A stretch of 64,000 nucleotides of DNA. Origin: Tumebacillus avium (GTDB taxonomy: Bacteria > Bacillota > Bacilli > Tumebacillales > Tumebacillaceae). The notes below the pieces were generated by a model. It was not told the DNA's origin. It saw only the letters and a program-made list of their open reading frames with translations, and ran no database searches. Positions within the stretch are counted from its first letter, which is position 1. Every line of letters starts with the position of its first letter. A program made the position numbers and the translations under genes. Shown here in pieces: positions 26,238 to 33,207 of the stretch. The stretch spans positions 3,650,001 through 3,714,000 of the forward strand of contig NZ_CP021434.1 in assembly GCF_002162355.1 (NCBI RefSeq). The letters are read 5' to 3'.

Positions 26238-27119
26238 TTAACGGACTTCCAGCTTTTTGTAATGCTCTTCCTGCTTGATCATGTCTTTCAAGCCTTGCAG
26301 CTCAAACAGCTGGTCCATCGGGCTCAACTGATCTTGAATCGCCAGAAGCGACCCGGATTCTTTGAGCTGGGCCAGCACCGCGTTCATCGCTTTGACAGCT
26401 GCACGCAGGGCCTGGTTGGCATAGATCGTCATCTTGATGTTGTGTTCGGACATGTCGGCCAGCGTGATGCTCGGGTAGGTGGTCGGCACGATGACCAAGG
26501 GAGTTTCGGACGTCCAGCGGCGGCTGAACTCAAAGATCTCGCCGGGGTCTTTTTGCTTGGAGTGGATCAAAACCAGGTCGGCGCCCGCATCGTCATACGC
26601 GGCTGCCCGCTCCAGCGCTTCTTCCATGCCGTGGCCGGCGATCAGCGCTTCGACGCGGGCGATGACCACAAAATCAGGGTCTTGCTGCGTGTCTTTGGCG
26701 GCGCGGATCTTGGCTGCAAATTCATCTTTTGGGGCCAGCGACTGGTAGCCCGGGATGAAGGAGTTCATTTTAGGAAACACCTTATCTTCTATACAGACGG
26801 CAGCGATCCCGGCTTTCTCGTAATCGCGCACCATGCGAATCACATTGTTTACATTGCCAAATCCCGTATCGCAGTCGGCGATGACCGGCAGCGTTGTGGC
26901 ATCGGCCATCTGAGATGCTGCGTTTAAAAATTCGACCATCGTTAAGATGTTGGCATCCGGCTTGGCGTGGGCGGTCGAGATTTCAAATCCGCTTGCCCAT
27001 ACGGCATCAAAACCATTCTGTTCCACCAGTTTGGCTCCCAGTGCGTTGTGCGCCCCCACCGTTTGGATCACACGCCCCGGCTCCTGCATCATCTTGCGCA
27101 ACTGTTGTCTTGCGTTCAT
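26238..27119 (-). CDS. aepX: Phosphoenolpyruvate phosphomutase-like enzyme (isocitrate lyase superfamily)
   Basis: 293 residues. The ATG at 27119 follows AAGGTGG on its own strand; a GTG at 27131 is too close to that site. The fold is that of the PEP mutase/isocitrate lyase superfamily (VGAHNALGAKLVEQNGFDAV, VWASGFEISTAH, DCDTGFGNVNNV). Residues 111-120 read EDKVFPKMNS, which fits the EDKxxxxxNS signature used to tell PEP phosphomutases and phosphonopyruvate hydrolase from other members. PEP mutase makes the C-P bond of phosphonates from PEP. No decarboxylase, aminotransferase or alcohol dehydrogenase of phosphonate pathways is nearby, so the fate of phosphonopyruvate is unclear. It sits back to back with the short-peptide operon, with 204 bases between the two start codons. 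Confidence 0.75.
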   Translation of the reverse strand: MNARQQLRKMMQEPGRVIQTVGAHNALGAKLVEQNGFDAVWASGFEISTAHAKPDANILTMVEFLNAASQMADATTLPVIADCDTGFGNVNNVIRMVRDYEKAGIAAVCIEDKVFPKMNSFIPGYQSLAPKDEFAAKIRAAKDTQQDPDFVVIARVEALIAGHGMEEALERAAAYDDAGADLVLIHSKQKDPGEIFEFSRRWTSETPLVIVPTTYPSITLADMSEHNIKMTIYANQALRAAVKAMNAVLAQLKESGSLLAIQDQLSPMDQLFELQGLKDMIKQEEHYKKLEVR

Positions 27120-27213
27120 CTCAATTCCCACCTTTCAGTATTTTACATATAATTTTTGTTTAGGTGTAGAGTATTTACCAATCAATCCAGTTGAAAATTT
27201 TCCAAAACTTATC

Positions 27214-27241
27214 TTGATTATTTTCTGATTATTTATATAAT
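27214..27241 (+). promoter_or_regulatory. Promoter for the short-peptide operon
   Basis: TTGATT (27214-27219), a 16-base spacer and TATAAT (27236-27241) form a good housekeeping promoter. The region from about 27190 is very AT-rich, unlike the flanking genes. An A/T palindrome (gaaaattttc, 27193-27202) just upstream could be an operator shared with the divergent gene. Confidence 0.65.
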
Positions 27242-27248
27242 AGAGTAA

Positions 27249-27291
27249 ACGGAAAACTTTTTCAAGGCAGTAAAACTGCTAAATTTTCCGT
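27249..27291 (+). promoter_or_regulatory. Nested inverted repeat in the 5' leader of the peptide operon
   Basis: ACGGAAAA (27249-27256) pairs with TTTTCCGT (27284-27291); inside, GCAGT (27267-27271) pairs with ACTGC (27275-27279). The structure begins about 7 bases after the -10 box, so it would be the 5' end of the mRNA. It could stabilise the transcript or bind a regulator. It is not a known riboswitch that I recognise. Confidence 0.5.
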
Positions 27292-27323
27292 CTCAAATTA
27301 AATATAGAGGGAGGTGCTCAAGC

Positions 27324-27416
27324 ATGATCCGTAACCGCAAACTCGAACCGGTTCCGTTTATCGACGTTCGTGGCGTTGCTGTAACGATGCCGGAGTTCAT
27401 CGACATCCGCAAGTAA
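27324..27416 (+). CDS. Short DIR-repeat peptide 1 (30 residues), candidate RiPP precursor
   Basis: ATG at 27324 with GAGGGAGGTGC upstream. The peptide has the two motif copies that define this family: PVPFIDVRG at about residues 9-17 and MPEFIDIRK at 22-30, the end of the chain. No signal peptide, no Cys, no double-Gly. It is the first of six tandem genes of 29-32 codons, all with the same kind of strong ribosome binding site. Confidence 0.8.
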   Translation: MIRNRKLEPVPFIDVRGVAVTMPEFIDIRK

Positions 27417-27460
27417 CCTATCTTGCTTGTCACTTCTCATCAGAAAGGAGGTGCCCTTTC

Positions 27461-27553
27461 ATGCGTAACCGTGTAGCTGATCCGGTACAATTCGTTGACG
27501 TCCGCGGCCTCGTTCTCGAGCGTCCGGAGTTCATCGACATCCGTGGCCTGTAA
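27461..27553 (+). CDS. Short DIR-repeat peptide 2 (30 residues), candidate RiPP precursor
   Basis: ATG at 27461 with AAAGGAGGTGC upstream. It has PVQFVDVRG near the middle and RPEFIDIRG at the end, followed by one Leu. The second half (RGLVLERPEFIDI) is nearly the same as in peptide 6, also at the DNA level, so segments have been exchanged between copies. No Cys and no signal peptide. Confidence 0.8.
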   Translation: MRNRVADPVQFVDVRGLVLERPEFIDIRGL

Positions 27554-27595
27554 GCCGTAAAGGGTACACCCACTACGGGAGAGGAGGTGCACCTC

Positions 27596-27685
27596 ATGCA
27601 ACGTTGGCAACCGCCTGTCGAGTACATCGACATTCGTAAAGAGTACTGGCAAGAACCGGTACAATTCATCGACGTCCGCAAATAA
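27596..27685 (+). CDS. Short DIR-repeat peptide 3 (29 residues), candidate RiPP precursor
   Basis: ATG at 27596 with GAGGAGGTGC upstream. Motif copies: PVEYIDIRK (residues 7-15) and PVQFIDVRK (21-29, chain end). It differs from the others in its N-terminus (MQRWQP) and carries two Trp. The Trp-containing linker KEYWQE joins the two motifs. Confidence 0.8.
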   Translation: MQRWQPPVEYIDIRKEYWQEPVQFIDVRK

Positions 27686-27744
27686 GCGGCTTCTGTCTTC
27701 CTGCAATTCTTCATTCGACTTACCGAGCAAGGGAGGTGCTTTTC

Positions 27745-27843
27745 ATGGAGCGCAATCTGCATATGGAACTGCCGTACTTCAACGACATTCGCAAAGGTGA
27801 AGTCATGGAGCCGGTTGAATTCATCGACATCCGCAAGAAGTAA
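27745..27843 (+). CDS. Short DIR-repeat peptide 4 (32 residues), candidate RiPP precursor
   Basis: ATG at 27745 with GGGAGGTGC upstream. It starts MERNLHMELP, shared with peptides 5 and 6, then has YFNDIRK and, at the end, PVEFIDIRKK. Asn takes the position before the invariant Asp in the first motif. Confidence 0.8.
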   Translation: MERNLHMELPYFNDIRKGEVMEPVEFIDIRKK

Positions 27844-27887
27844 CATTGGCTAGCATCTAGCATTCTGACGCAAAGGAGGTGTAACAC

Positions 27888-27986
27888 ATGGAGCGCAACC
27901 TGTATATGGAACTGCCGTACTTCACCGACATCCGCAAGGATCTCGTAACCTACCCGGTTGAATACGTTGACATCCGCAAGAAGTAA
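27888..27986 (+). CDS. Short DIR-repeat peptide 5 (32 residues), candidate RiPP precursor
   Basis: ATG at 27888 with AAAGGAGGTG upstream. It starts MERNLYMELP, then YFTDIRK, and ends PVEYVDIRKK. The close match to peptide 4, with changes in only a few positions outside the D-[IV]-R core, shows that the core is under constraint. Confidence 0.8.
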   Translation: MERNLYMELPYFTDIRKDLVTYPVEYVDIRKK

Positions 27987-28028
27987 TTGCCCTGAAAAAT
28001 GAATTGTAACGTAAAGGAGGTGCACACC

Positions 28029-28124
28029 ATGGAGCGCAACCTGCATATGGAACTGCCGTACTTCAACGACATCCGTCGCGGCCTCGTTCTCGAGCGTCCG
28101 GAATTCATCGACGTTCGTAAGTAG
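28029..28124 (+). CDS. Short DIR-repeat peptide 6 (31 residues), candidate RiPP precursor
   Basis: ATG at 28029 with AAAGGAGGTGC upstream. The first half is that of peptide 4 (MERNLHMELPYFNDIR); the second half is that of peptide 2 (RGLVLERPEFID), ending VRK. It is thus a mosaic. It is the last peptide gene before a hairpin and the nucleotidyltransferase gene. Confidence 0.8.
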   Translation: MERNLHMELPYFNDIRRGLVLERPEFIDVRK

Positions 28125-28140
28125 TATTTTCGTTACATCC

Positions 28141-28175
28141 AGAAAGGAGAGGACTTCCTCTCCTTTCTCCTGATT
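28141..28175 (+). terminator. Hairpin between peptide genes and enzyme gene (attenuator or leaky terminator)
   Basis: AGAAAGGAGAGGA and TCCTCTCCTTTCT form a perfect 13-bp stem with a minimal loop, followed by CCTGATTTT rather than a full T-run. It likely lowers transcription into the enzyme and exporter genes, or protects the peptide mRNA from 3' decay, giving more peptide than enzyme. Confidence 0.65.
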
Positions 28176-28200
28176 TTAAGCGCTAAAGGAGTGAACCACC

Positions 28201-29475
28201 GTGCAAGAAAAGATGCTTCCGTTTCTGTATCGTCTGGCCCTGACCTCTGATAAAAAAGATGAAAGCCTGGTCCAGGAGTACCAAAGCATGCAGGAAGAGC
28301 TCAAGAAGATTGCCAATGACAACAAGATGCTGGTACCGATTCTGCAGTTGGAAGAATCGATGGGGCTGCACACCGAGTTTACGGAGCGCGTTCGAATTCG
28401 GGCGGCGCAAGATGAGCTGTTTGCCGAAGTGGCGAAATTGTTGAATGACAACGGCGTGACTTATATCCACATCAAAGGCAACGCCATGAAGAATCTGTAC
28501 CCGGAAAATTGCTTCCGCCAGATGGGCGACTATGATATGGTCGTGCCGAACATCGATGAGTTCTGGAGATTGATCACGCTGGTCGAGACGCTTGGGTTCG
28601 ACTATCAGAACGCGCCGTCGATCGGTGAGTTTAACGGAGAAGTGGTTGGGGTTGGCGGGTTTTACAAGAAGATCGATGAGACCTGCATGCTGGAGCTGGA
28701 AGTCAGCGTCGGTTCGTTTACCATGGGCTTTACGAGCTGGTTAACTGGAGATTTTTGGAGCGAAGCGCGGACGACCGAGGTAAATGGCGTCCCGGTGCCG
28801 ATTCCATCGGCCGAAGATATGATCTTGATTCTGACCGGCGAATCGATTGGCAACAACATCTTCCGCCTGCGCGATGCGGTCGATCTGCATCTGCAGCTGC
28901 AAGCGCCGGGCCTTGATTTTGAAAAATTGGATGCACGTTTGAAACGCCATCATCTGGATATGGAATTTTATCTTTTGGTGCAGTACTATGAGCAGGTTTC
29001 CGGACAGAAATCAAACATCCCCGGCTTTATGCTCGAGGGTTCTTCCAATAGATTGTTCAGCAAGCAAAACGTGTTTGGCAAGCAAAGCGAATTCCGCAAG
29101 AAGCTCTATCATTACATCCCGTACAACGTGGATCATGAAGGCTTGTTTAAAGCTCTGTTGATGGAAGTTCTCAACGTCTACCGCAACAAGCTGACCTTCT
29201 GGGCGATGCGGCGTAAACACTTGAAGCTGGTGCGCAGCCTGGAAAATGTGTTCCCGGTGTTTGCCCGCTACAAAATGCGCATTCTGGCCCATCTGATCCC
29301 CGTTCCGAGCGGTACGCCGGGCGCGTATGCCTGGATTCGCCTGCGCGGCAAGATGGTCGTGCGCACCCCGATCGGCTGGTATGTGGCGAGCTGCTTCGGG
29401 CTGGAGACGCGGGAGGAACTCCTGGCCCTCGACGCGGCGATCGCCGAGCACTGCGCTGCGGCGAGCGGGGAGTGA
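28201..29475 (+). CDS. Nucleotidyltransferase-fold protein of the RiPP-associated type
   Basis: 424 residues from a GTG with AAAGGAG upstream. Residues about 88-116 contain the signature of this family: YIHIKGNAMKNLYPENCF followed by RQMGDYDMVV, where the two Asp of GDYD (110 and 112) would bind metal. The family (Pfam Nucleotidyltransf_5-like) is common next to lasso-peptide and other RiPP genes in Bacillota, where its exact reaction is often unclear. The C-terminal part (KNYR-type basic helices, RRKHLKLVRSLENVFPVFAR) has no assigned role. As the only enzyme directly downstream of the six peptide genes, it is the best candidate for modifying them, perhaps by nucleotidyl transfer. The stop overlaps the first candidate start of the exporter gene. 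Confidence 0.75.
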   Translation: MQEKMLPFLYRLALTSDKKDESLVQEYQSMQEELKKIANDNKMLVPILQLEESMGLHTEFTERVRIRAAQDELFAEVAKLLNDNGVTYIHIKGNAMKNLYPENCFRQMGDYDMVVPNIDEFWRLITLVETLGFDYQNAPSIGEFNGEVVGVGGFYKKIDETCMLELEVSVGSFTMGFTSWLTGDFWSEARTTEVNGVPVPIPSAEDMILILTGESIGNNIFRLRDAVDLHLQLQAPGLDFEKLDARLKRHHLDMEFYLLVQYYEQVSGQKSNIPGFMLEGSSNRLFSKQNVFGKQSEFRKKLYHYIPYNVDHEGLFKALLMEVLNVYRNKLTFWAMRRKHLKLVRSLENVFPVFARYKMRILAHLIPVPSGTPGAYAWIRLRGKMVVRTPIGWYVASCFGLETREELLALDAAIAEHCAAASGE

Positions 29476-29480
29476 GTCCG

Positions 29481-30725
29481 GTGAGCACACCGCTTGCCGG
29501 GGCAACTCCGGCTGAACGTCCCAAGTCGCTGTGGCAGAACCGCCAGTTTTTGTATCTGTGGGTCGGCACCTTGTTTTCCGGGCTGACTTTTCACATCTAC
29601 ACGCTGGGCCTGCCCTTGATGATCTATGACCTGTCGCACTCGACGCTGGCGATGAGCTCGATGGCGGTGATGAACATGCTGCCGTATGTGCTGTTTGGCA
29701 TGCTGGCCGGCGTGATCGTCGACCGCCTCGACCGCAAGCGGGTGATGCTGGTCGCAGTGGCGATGCAGATAGCGATCCTGCTGCTCTTGTTTACGCTGCT
29801 GACCACCGGCGCGGCACATGTTTGGGTGCTGTACATGCTGGGCTTTTGCCTGACCACGTTTGGCTATCTGTTTTCCAATGCGTCGACGAGCATCGTGCCG
29901 CTCTTGATCGATCGTGAGCAGTATGTGTCGGCCAACGCGACGATCAATTTCTGGGGCACGGTGATCTCTTCGCTGGGGCCGGCCATCGCCGGGAGCATGC
30001 TGGTGGTGATGAACTACCGCTACGGGATCTTGATCACCGTCGGCGGCTTCCTGCTCCTCTTTTTCTTCACGTCGCTGATGAAGGTGCCGGTCGCGGAGAA
30101 GCCAAAAGAGGTGACGGAGCGCAAGACGACGATTCGTGAAGAGATGAAGGAAGGCTGGCAGCAGCTGCTCTTGACCCGCGAGCTGTTCATGATCACGATC
30201 CTGATCCTGGCGGTGAACTTTGTGACCTCGTTTGCCGGGGCGGTCATCGTCTTCTATGCGCTCGACAAACTGCATCTGGCCTCCAGTTCGCTGGGACTGG
30301 TCTTGTCAGCATCGGCGCTCGGCAGCCTCTGCTCGACATTTGTCGCCAAGCCGAGCTTGAAGTGGGGCCGGCGCGGCAAACTGCTGGTCGGCGCGGTGCT
30401 GACGTCGGCGCTTGGGCAGTCGGTGCTGTTTTTCTCCTCGCATTGGCTGGTCTTGGCGGCGGGGCTGTTCATTTTGGGCGCTGCGTCGACGTTCTCGAAC
30501 ATCCACATCCACACGATTCGCCAGGAAGTCACGCCGAACCACATGCTGGGCAGGGTGGCGGGCACCACGTCGATGTTGGCGCGGGTGGCCGCTCCGATCG
30601 GGTTGTTCCTCGGCGGGTTGTGCGGGGAATATATCCCGGTGCACTTTATCTTCCTGACCGCCTCGATGATGTTTTTGAGCTTGGCGCTGCTGTCGATGAA
30701 AAACAAACTGCAGGAAATTACTTGA
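29481..30725 (+). CDS. MFS transporter, probable exporter for the peptide locus
   Basis: 414 residues from the GTG at 29481, 8 bases after GGGGAG; another GTG at 29472 overlaps the previous stop but abuts the ribosome binding site. About twelve hydrophobic helices are visible, e.g. LYLWVGTLFSGLTFHIYTLG, AVNFVTSFAGAVIVFYALD and LLVGAVLTSALGQSVLFFSS. The loop VDRLDRKRVMLVAVAMQI between helices 2 and 3 is the typical MFS motif. The set-up (MFS_3/EntS-like) suits export of a small product. Its place at the end of the peptide-enzyme operon suggests it removes the finished product or gives immunity. Confidence 0.8.
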   Translation: MSTPLAGATPAERPKSLWQNRQFLYLWVGTLFSGLTFHIYTLGLPLMIYDLSHSTLAMSSMAVMNMLPYVLFGMLAGVIVDRLDRKRVMLVAVAMQIAILLLLFTLLTTGAAHVWVLYMLGFCLTTFGYLFSNASTSIVPLLIDREQYVSANATINFWGTVISSLGPAIAGSMLVVMNYRYGILITVGGFLLLFFFTSLMKVPVAEKPKEVTERKTTIREEMKEGWQQLLLTRELFMITILILAVNFVTSFAGAVIVFYALDKLHLASSSLGLVLSASALGSLCSTFVAKPSLKWGRRGKLLVGAVLTSALGQSVLFFSSHWLVLAAGLFILGAASTFSNIHIHTIRQEVTPNHMLGRVAGTTSMLARVAAPIGLFLGGLCGEYIPVHFIFLTASMMFLSLALLSMKNKLQEIT

Positions 30726-30825
30726 ATGTCGTCAGGTTTTGGGCGGCATTTTTTGTTTGCCATCTGTCGAAAAGAGTGATATCTTCGAAATAATTCAAAA
30801 TCCTGTAAATTCGAGAGGTATTAAC

Positions 30826-33207
30826 ATGGGAAAAAGGAAACGTGCGTGGCGCTGGACAGCAACAGCGGTCACGGCGGTGTGTCTGTTGACTGGCATTCCG
30901 GGTTCCGCTGGGGCGGATGAGGAGATCAATCTGACAGTAAAAGCGGGCTTTGACGGTTCGTTTAAAGCGGGAACATGGACCGTGATGCAAGTGACGCTTG
31001 AGAATAAAGGCCCGGATTTTCAAGGCGACGTACAGATCGTGGAGAAAGCTTCCACCACACGGTCGAACAGCGGGCATTACGGCACCTACCGCAAGCCGGT
31101 GGTGCTGCCAAAAGGGACAACCAAGAAAGTGCTGATCGAAGTGCCGTCCGGGTACCTCGAGGTGCCGCTCACCGTGCAGCTCGTCGACGCGGAAGGCAAG
31201 GTCGAGGCAAGCCACAGCCCCGGCATCACGTCACCGATGGAAAATCAGCTGCTGATCGGGGCGATCGCAGCGAAAGAGTCCGATCTGGCGTTTCTGACCA
31301 AGACGGCCGGCCCCGGCATCGGGGACCAGGTGTATGTGCGCGAACTCGACGGCACCAATCTGCCGGAGCAGGCCGATCTGCTGGAGTCGCTCGACGTGTT
31401 GGCGGTCAATCATGCGCCGAAGGAAAAACTGACGCCCGAGCAGATCGCGGCGATCAAAGCATGGGTCGAAGGCGGCGGCAACCTGCTGCTCGCCGGCGGC
31501 GCGCAATATGCGGGCGGGGCCGGGCTGTTTGCCGATCTGTCGCCGGTGACGGTGAATGGCACAGAGGAGACCAGCGACCTGTCAGGGCTGGAAAAGCTGG
31601 CCGGGCAGAAGCCGAACCTGGGCAAGCTGACCGTGACCAACGCTAAGCTGAAACCGGAAGCGCAGATCATGGCGCAGGCGGGGGACCTGCCTCTGATCGC
31701 CTGGCAGCAGGTCGGCGCAGGCAAGGTGTTTTATGCGGGCTACGACTTGAGCGTGGAGCCGCTCGCTTCCTGGGCGGGCAATGAGGAGCTGTGGAAGCGG
31801 GTGCTGACTGAGCGGGCATCGGCATCTGTGCAAAAGGTGCAGTTTAATCCGGGCTATCAGCTGTCCAATCTGGCGGGCACGGCGGGAAACTTCCCGGACC
31901 TGGTGCCGCCGATGCGGACGATGGCGCTGGCCTTTGGTGTGTACGTGCTGATCGCGGGACCGGGACTGTATCTGTTCCTGCGCCGCAAGAACCGCCGCGA
32001 ATGGGCGTGGGCGCTGATTCCGGCCACGTCGATCGTCTTTGCGGCCGGCATTTTTGGATTTGGCTCCTTGGAGCGCGGCTCCGGGCCGATCGCACAGACG
32101 CTGGCACATCTTCAACTGAAAAGTGAAGATGTCGCCAAGGTGCAGGCGGCGGCAGCGTTTGTCGTCCCCAGCGGCGGCGACTATTCGGTGGAAGCGGCGG
32201 CAGACGGGCGGATCGCGCCGCTCAACCCCAATTTTTCCTTCAATGAAAATGGCCCGTCTGCACAGGTGGTGCAGGAAGGCGCGAAGCACTCGGTCGCTTA
32301 TGAAAATGTGGAGTATTTCTCCTCGCGCGAGGCGGATGTGTCGGCGACGGTCGGCGGGCTGGGGCTGGTGACCAGCGATCTCAAGCTGGATGATGCGGGG
32401 CGCATCAAAGGGACGCTGGTCAACAAGACCAAGCTGGATCTGGAGCGCGTGTATCTGCTCGTCGGAGCGTCTTCGTTTGCGGTCGGCGATGTAAAAGCAG
32501 GAGAAAGCAAGACGATCGATGTGGCCTTCCAATACACGGCGCCGTCTTCGGGCATGGCGATGCATCAGACGCTGCGCGACAGCTTGGCCGGATTTAATCA
32601 TACCCAGTTCGGTCCGTCGCGCGACATCGAAGCGGATCGCCGTGGGGTGCTGCTCGACTTTGGGCTGCAGCCGACCAGGTTGGGACAGGCCGAAGTGGCC
32701 ATGATCGGATTTAGCAAGAGCCCGCTTGACCTGTACACGATCGACGGGGAGCAGGCGCGCACCGAAACGCGCTCGCTGGTCACGCAAAATCTGTCGCTTG
32801 AGCACGGCACGGGCCAGGTGAAATGGCCGCTGGGGATGGTGCGTCCGAAGCTGATCAACGCAGAGGGCAACGTGGTTGTCAACCAGATTGAACTGATCCT
32901 GCAAGGCGGCTCGATCGACCTGGAGTTCAATTTGAAACAAGCGCCGGGCTTGGTGGTGGACAAGGCGCAGATCGACCTCGACGAGTCGATGTATGCGTTG
33001 CTGAAAAAACGATATTTCAATTGGAAGACCCAGTCGTGGGAGGAAGTGAGCGGGAAACTGCTGACCGATCTGTCCGCAGCCGACTTGCAGAAGTACATGT
33101 CGCCCGATGGGAAAGTGCGGGTGCAGTTGCAAGGCGACTCGCAATTGGCCAGCGGGCCGTTCCTGCATTTCCCGAGCATGGGCGTGGAAGGGACGGTGTC
33201 GCCATGA
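30826..33207 (+). CDS. Secreted/membrane protein heading a MoxR-ABC operon
   Basis: 793 residues from the ATG at 30826 after GAGAGG. A signal peptide (WTATAVTAVCLLTGIPGSAG) is followed by a large extracytoplasmic domain. Around residues 200-230 the text LTPEQIAAIKAWVEGGGNLL, then LAGGAQYAGGAGLF, resembles the glutamine-amidotransferase-like/DUF4350 fold seen in MoxR-linked membrane proteins. Two transmembrane helices lie at about 365-385 (MALAFGVYVLIAGPGLYLFL) and 397-415. The C-terminal half is again extracytoplasmic and beta-rich. The TGA overlaps the ATG of the ABC ATPase gene by 4 bases. Confidence 0.65.
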   Translation: MGKRKRAWRWTATAVTAVCLLTGIPGSAGADEEINLTVKAGFDGSFKAGTWTVMQVTLENKGPDFQGDVQIVEKASTTRSNSGHYGTYRKPVVLPKGTTKKVLIEVPSGYLEVPLTVQLVDAEGKVEASHSPGITSPMENQLLIGAIAAKESDLAFLTKTAGPGIGDQVYVRELDGTNLPEQADLLESLDVLAVNHAPKEKLTPEQIAAIKAWVEGGGNLLLAGGAQYAGGAGLFADLSPVTVNGTEETSDLSGLEKLAGQKPNLGKLTVTNAKLKPEAQIMAQAGDLPLIAWQQVGAGKVFYAGYDLSVEPLASWAGNEELWKRVLTERASASVQKVQFNPGYQLSNLAGTAGNFPDLVPPMRTMALAFGVYVLIAGPGLYLFLRRKNRREWAWALIPATSIVFAAGIFGFGSLERGSGPIAQTLAHLQLKSEDVAKVQAAAAFVVPSGGDYSVEAAADGRIAPLNPNFSFNENGPSAQVVQEGAKHSVAYENVEYFSSREADVSATVGGLGLVTSDLKLDDAGRIKGTLVNKTKLDLERVYLLVGASSFAVGDVKAGESKTIDVAFQYTAPSSGMAMHQTLRDSLAGFNHTQFGPSRDIEADRRGVLLDFGLQPTRLGQAEVAMIGFSKSPLDLYTIDGEQARTETRSLVTQNLSLEHGTGQVKWPLGMVRPKLINAEGNVVVNQIELILQGGSIDLEFNLKQAPGLVVDKAQIDLDESMYALLKKRYFNWKTQSWEEVSGKLLTDLSAADLQKYMSPDGKVRVQLQGDSQLASGPFLHFPSMGVEGTVSP

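Noticed and set aside
25473-26927. Plus-strand open frame of 484 codons
   Set aside because: It is antisense to the kinase and PEP-mutase-like genes, which have conserved motifs, and it runs across a terminator.
27324-28124. Regularly spaced repeats that could be taken for a CRISPR array
   Set aside because: Spacing is about 140 bases, repeats are imperfect and each is a ribosome binding site plus coding sequence with codon-level variation; no cas genes are near.
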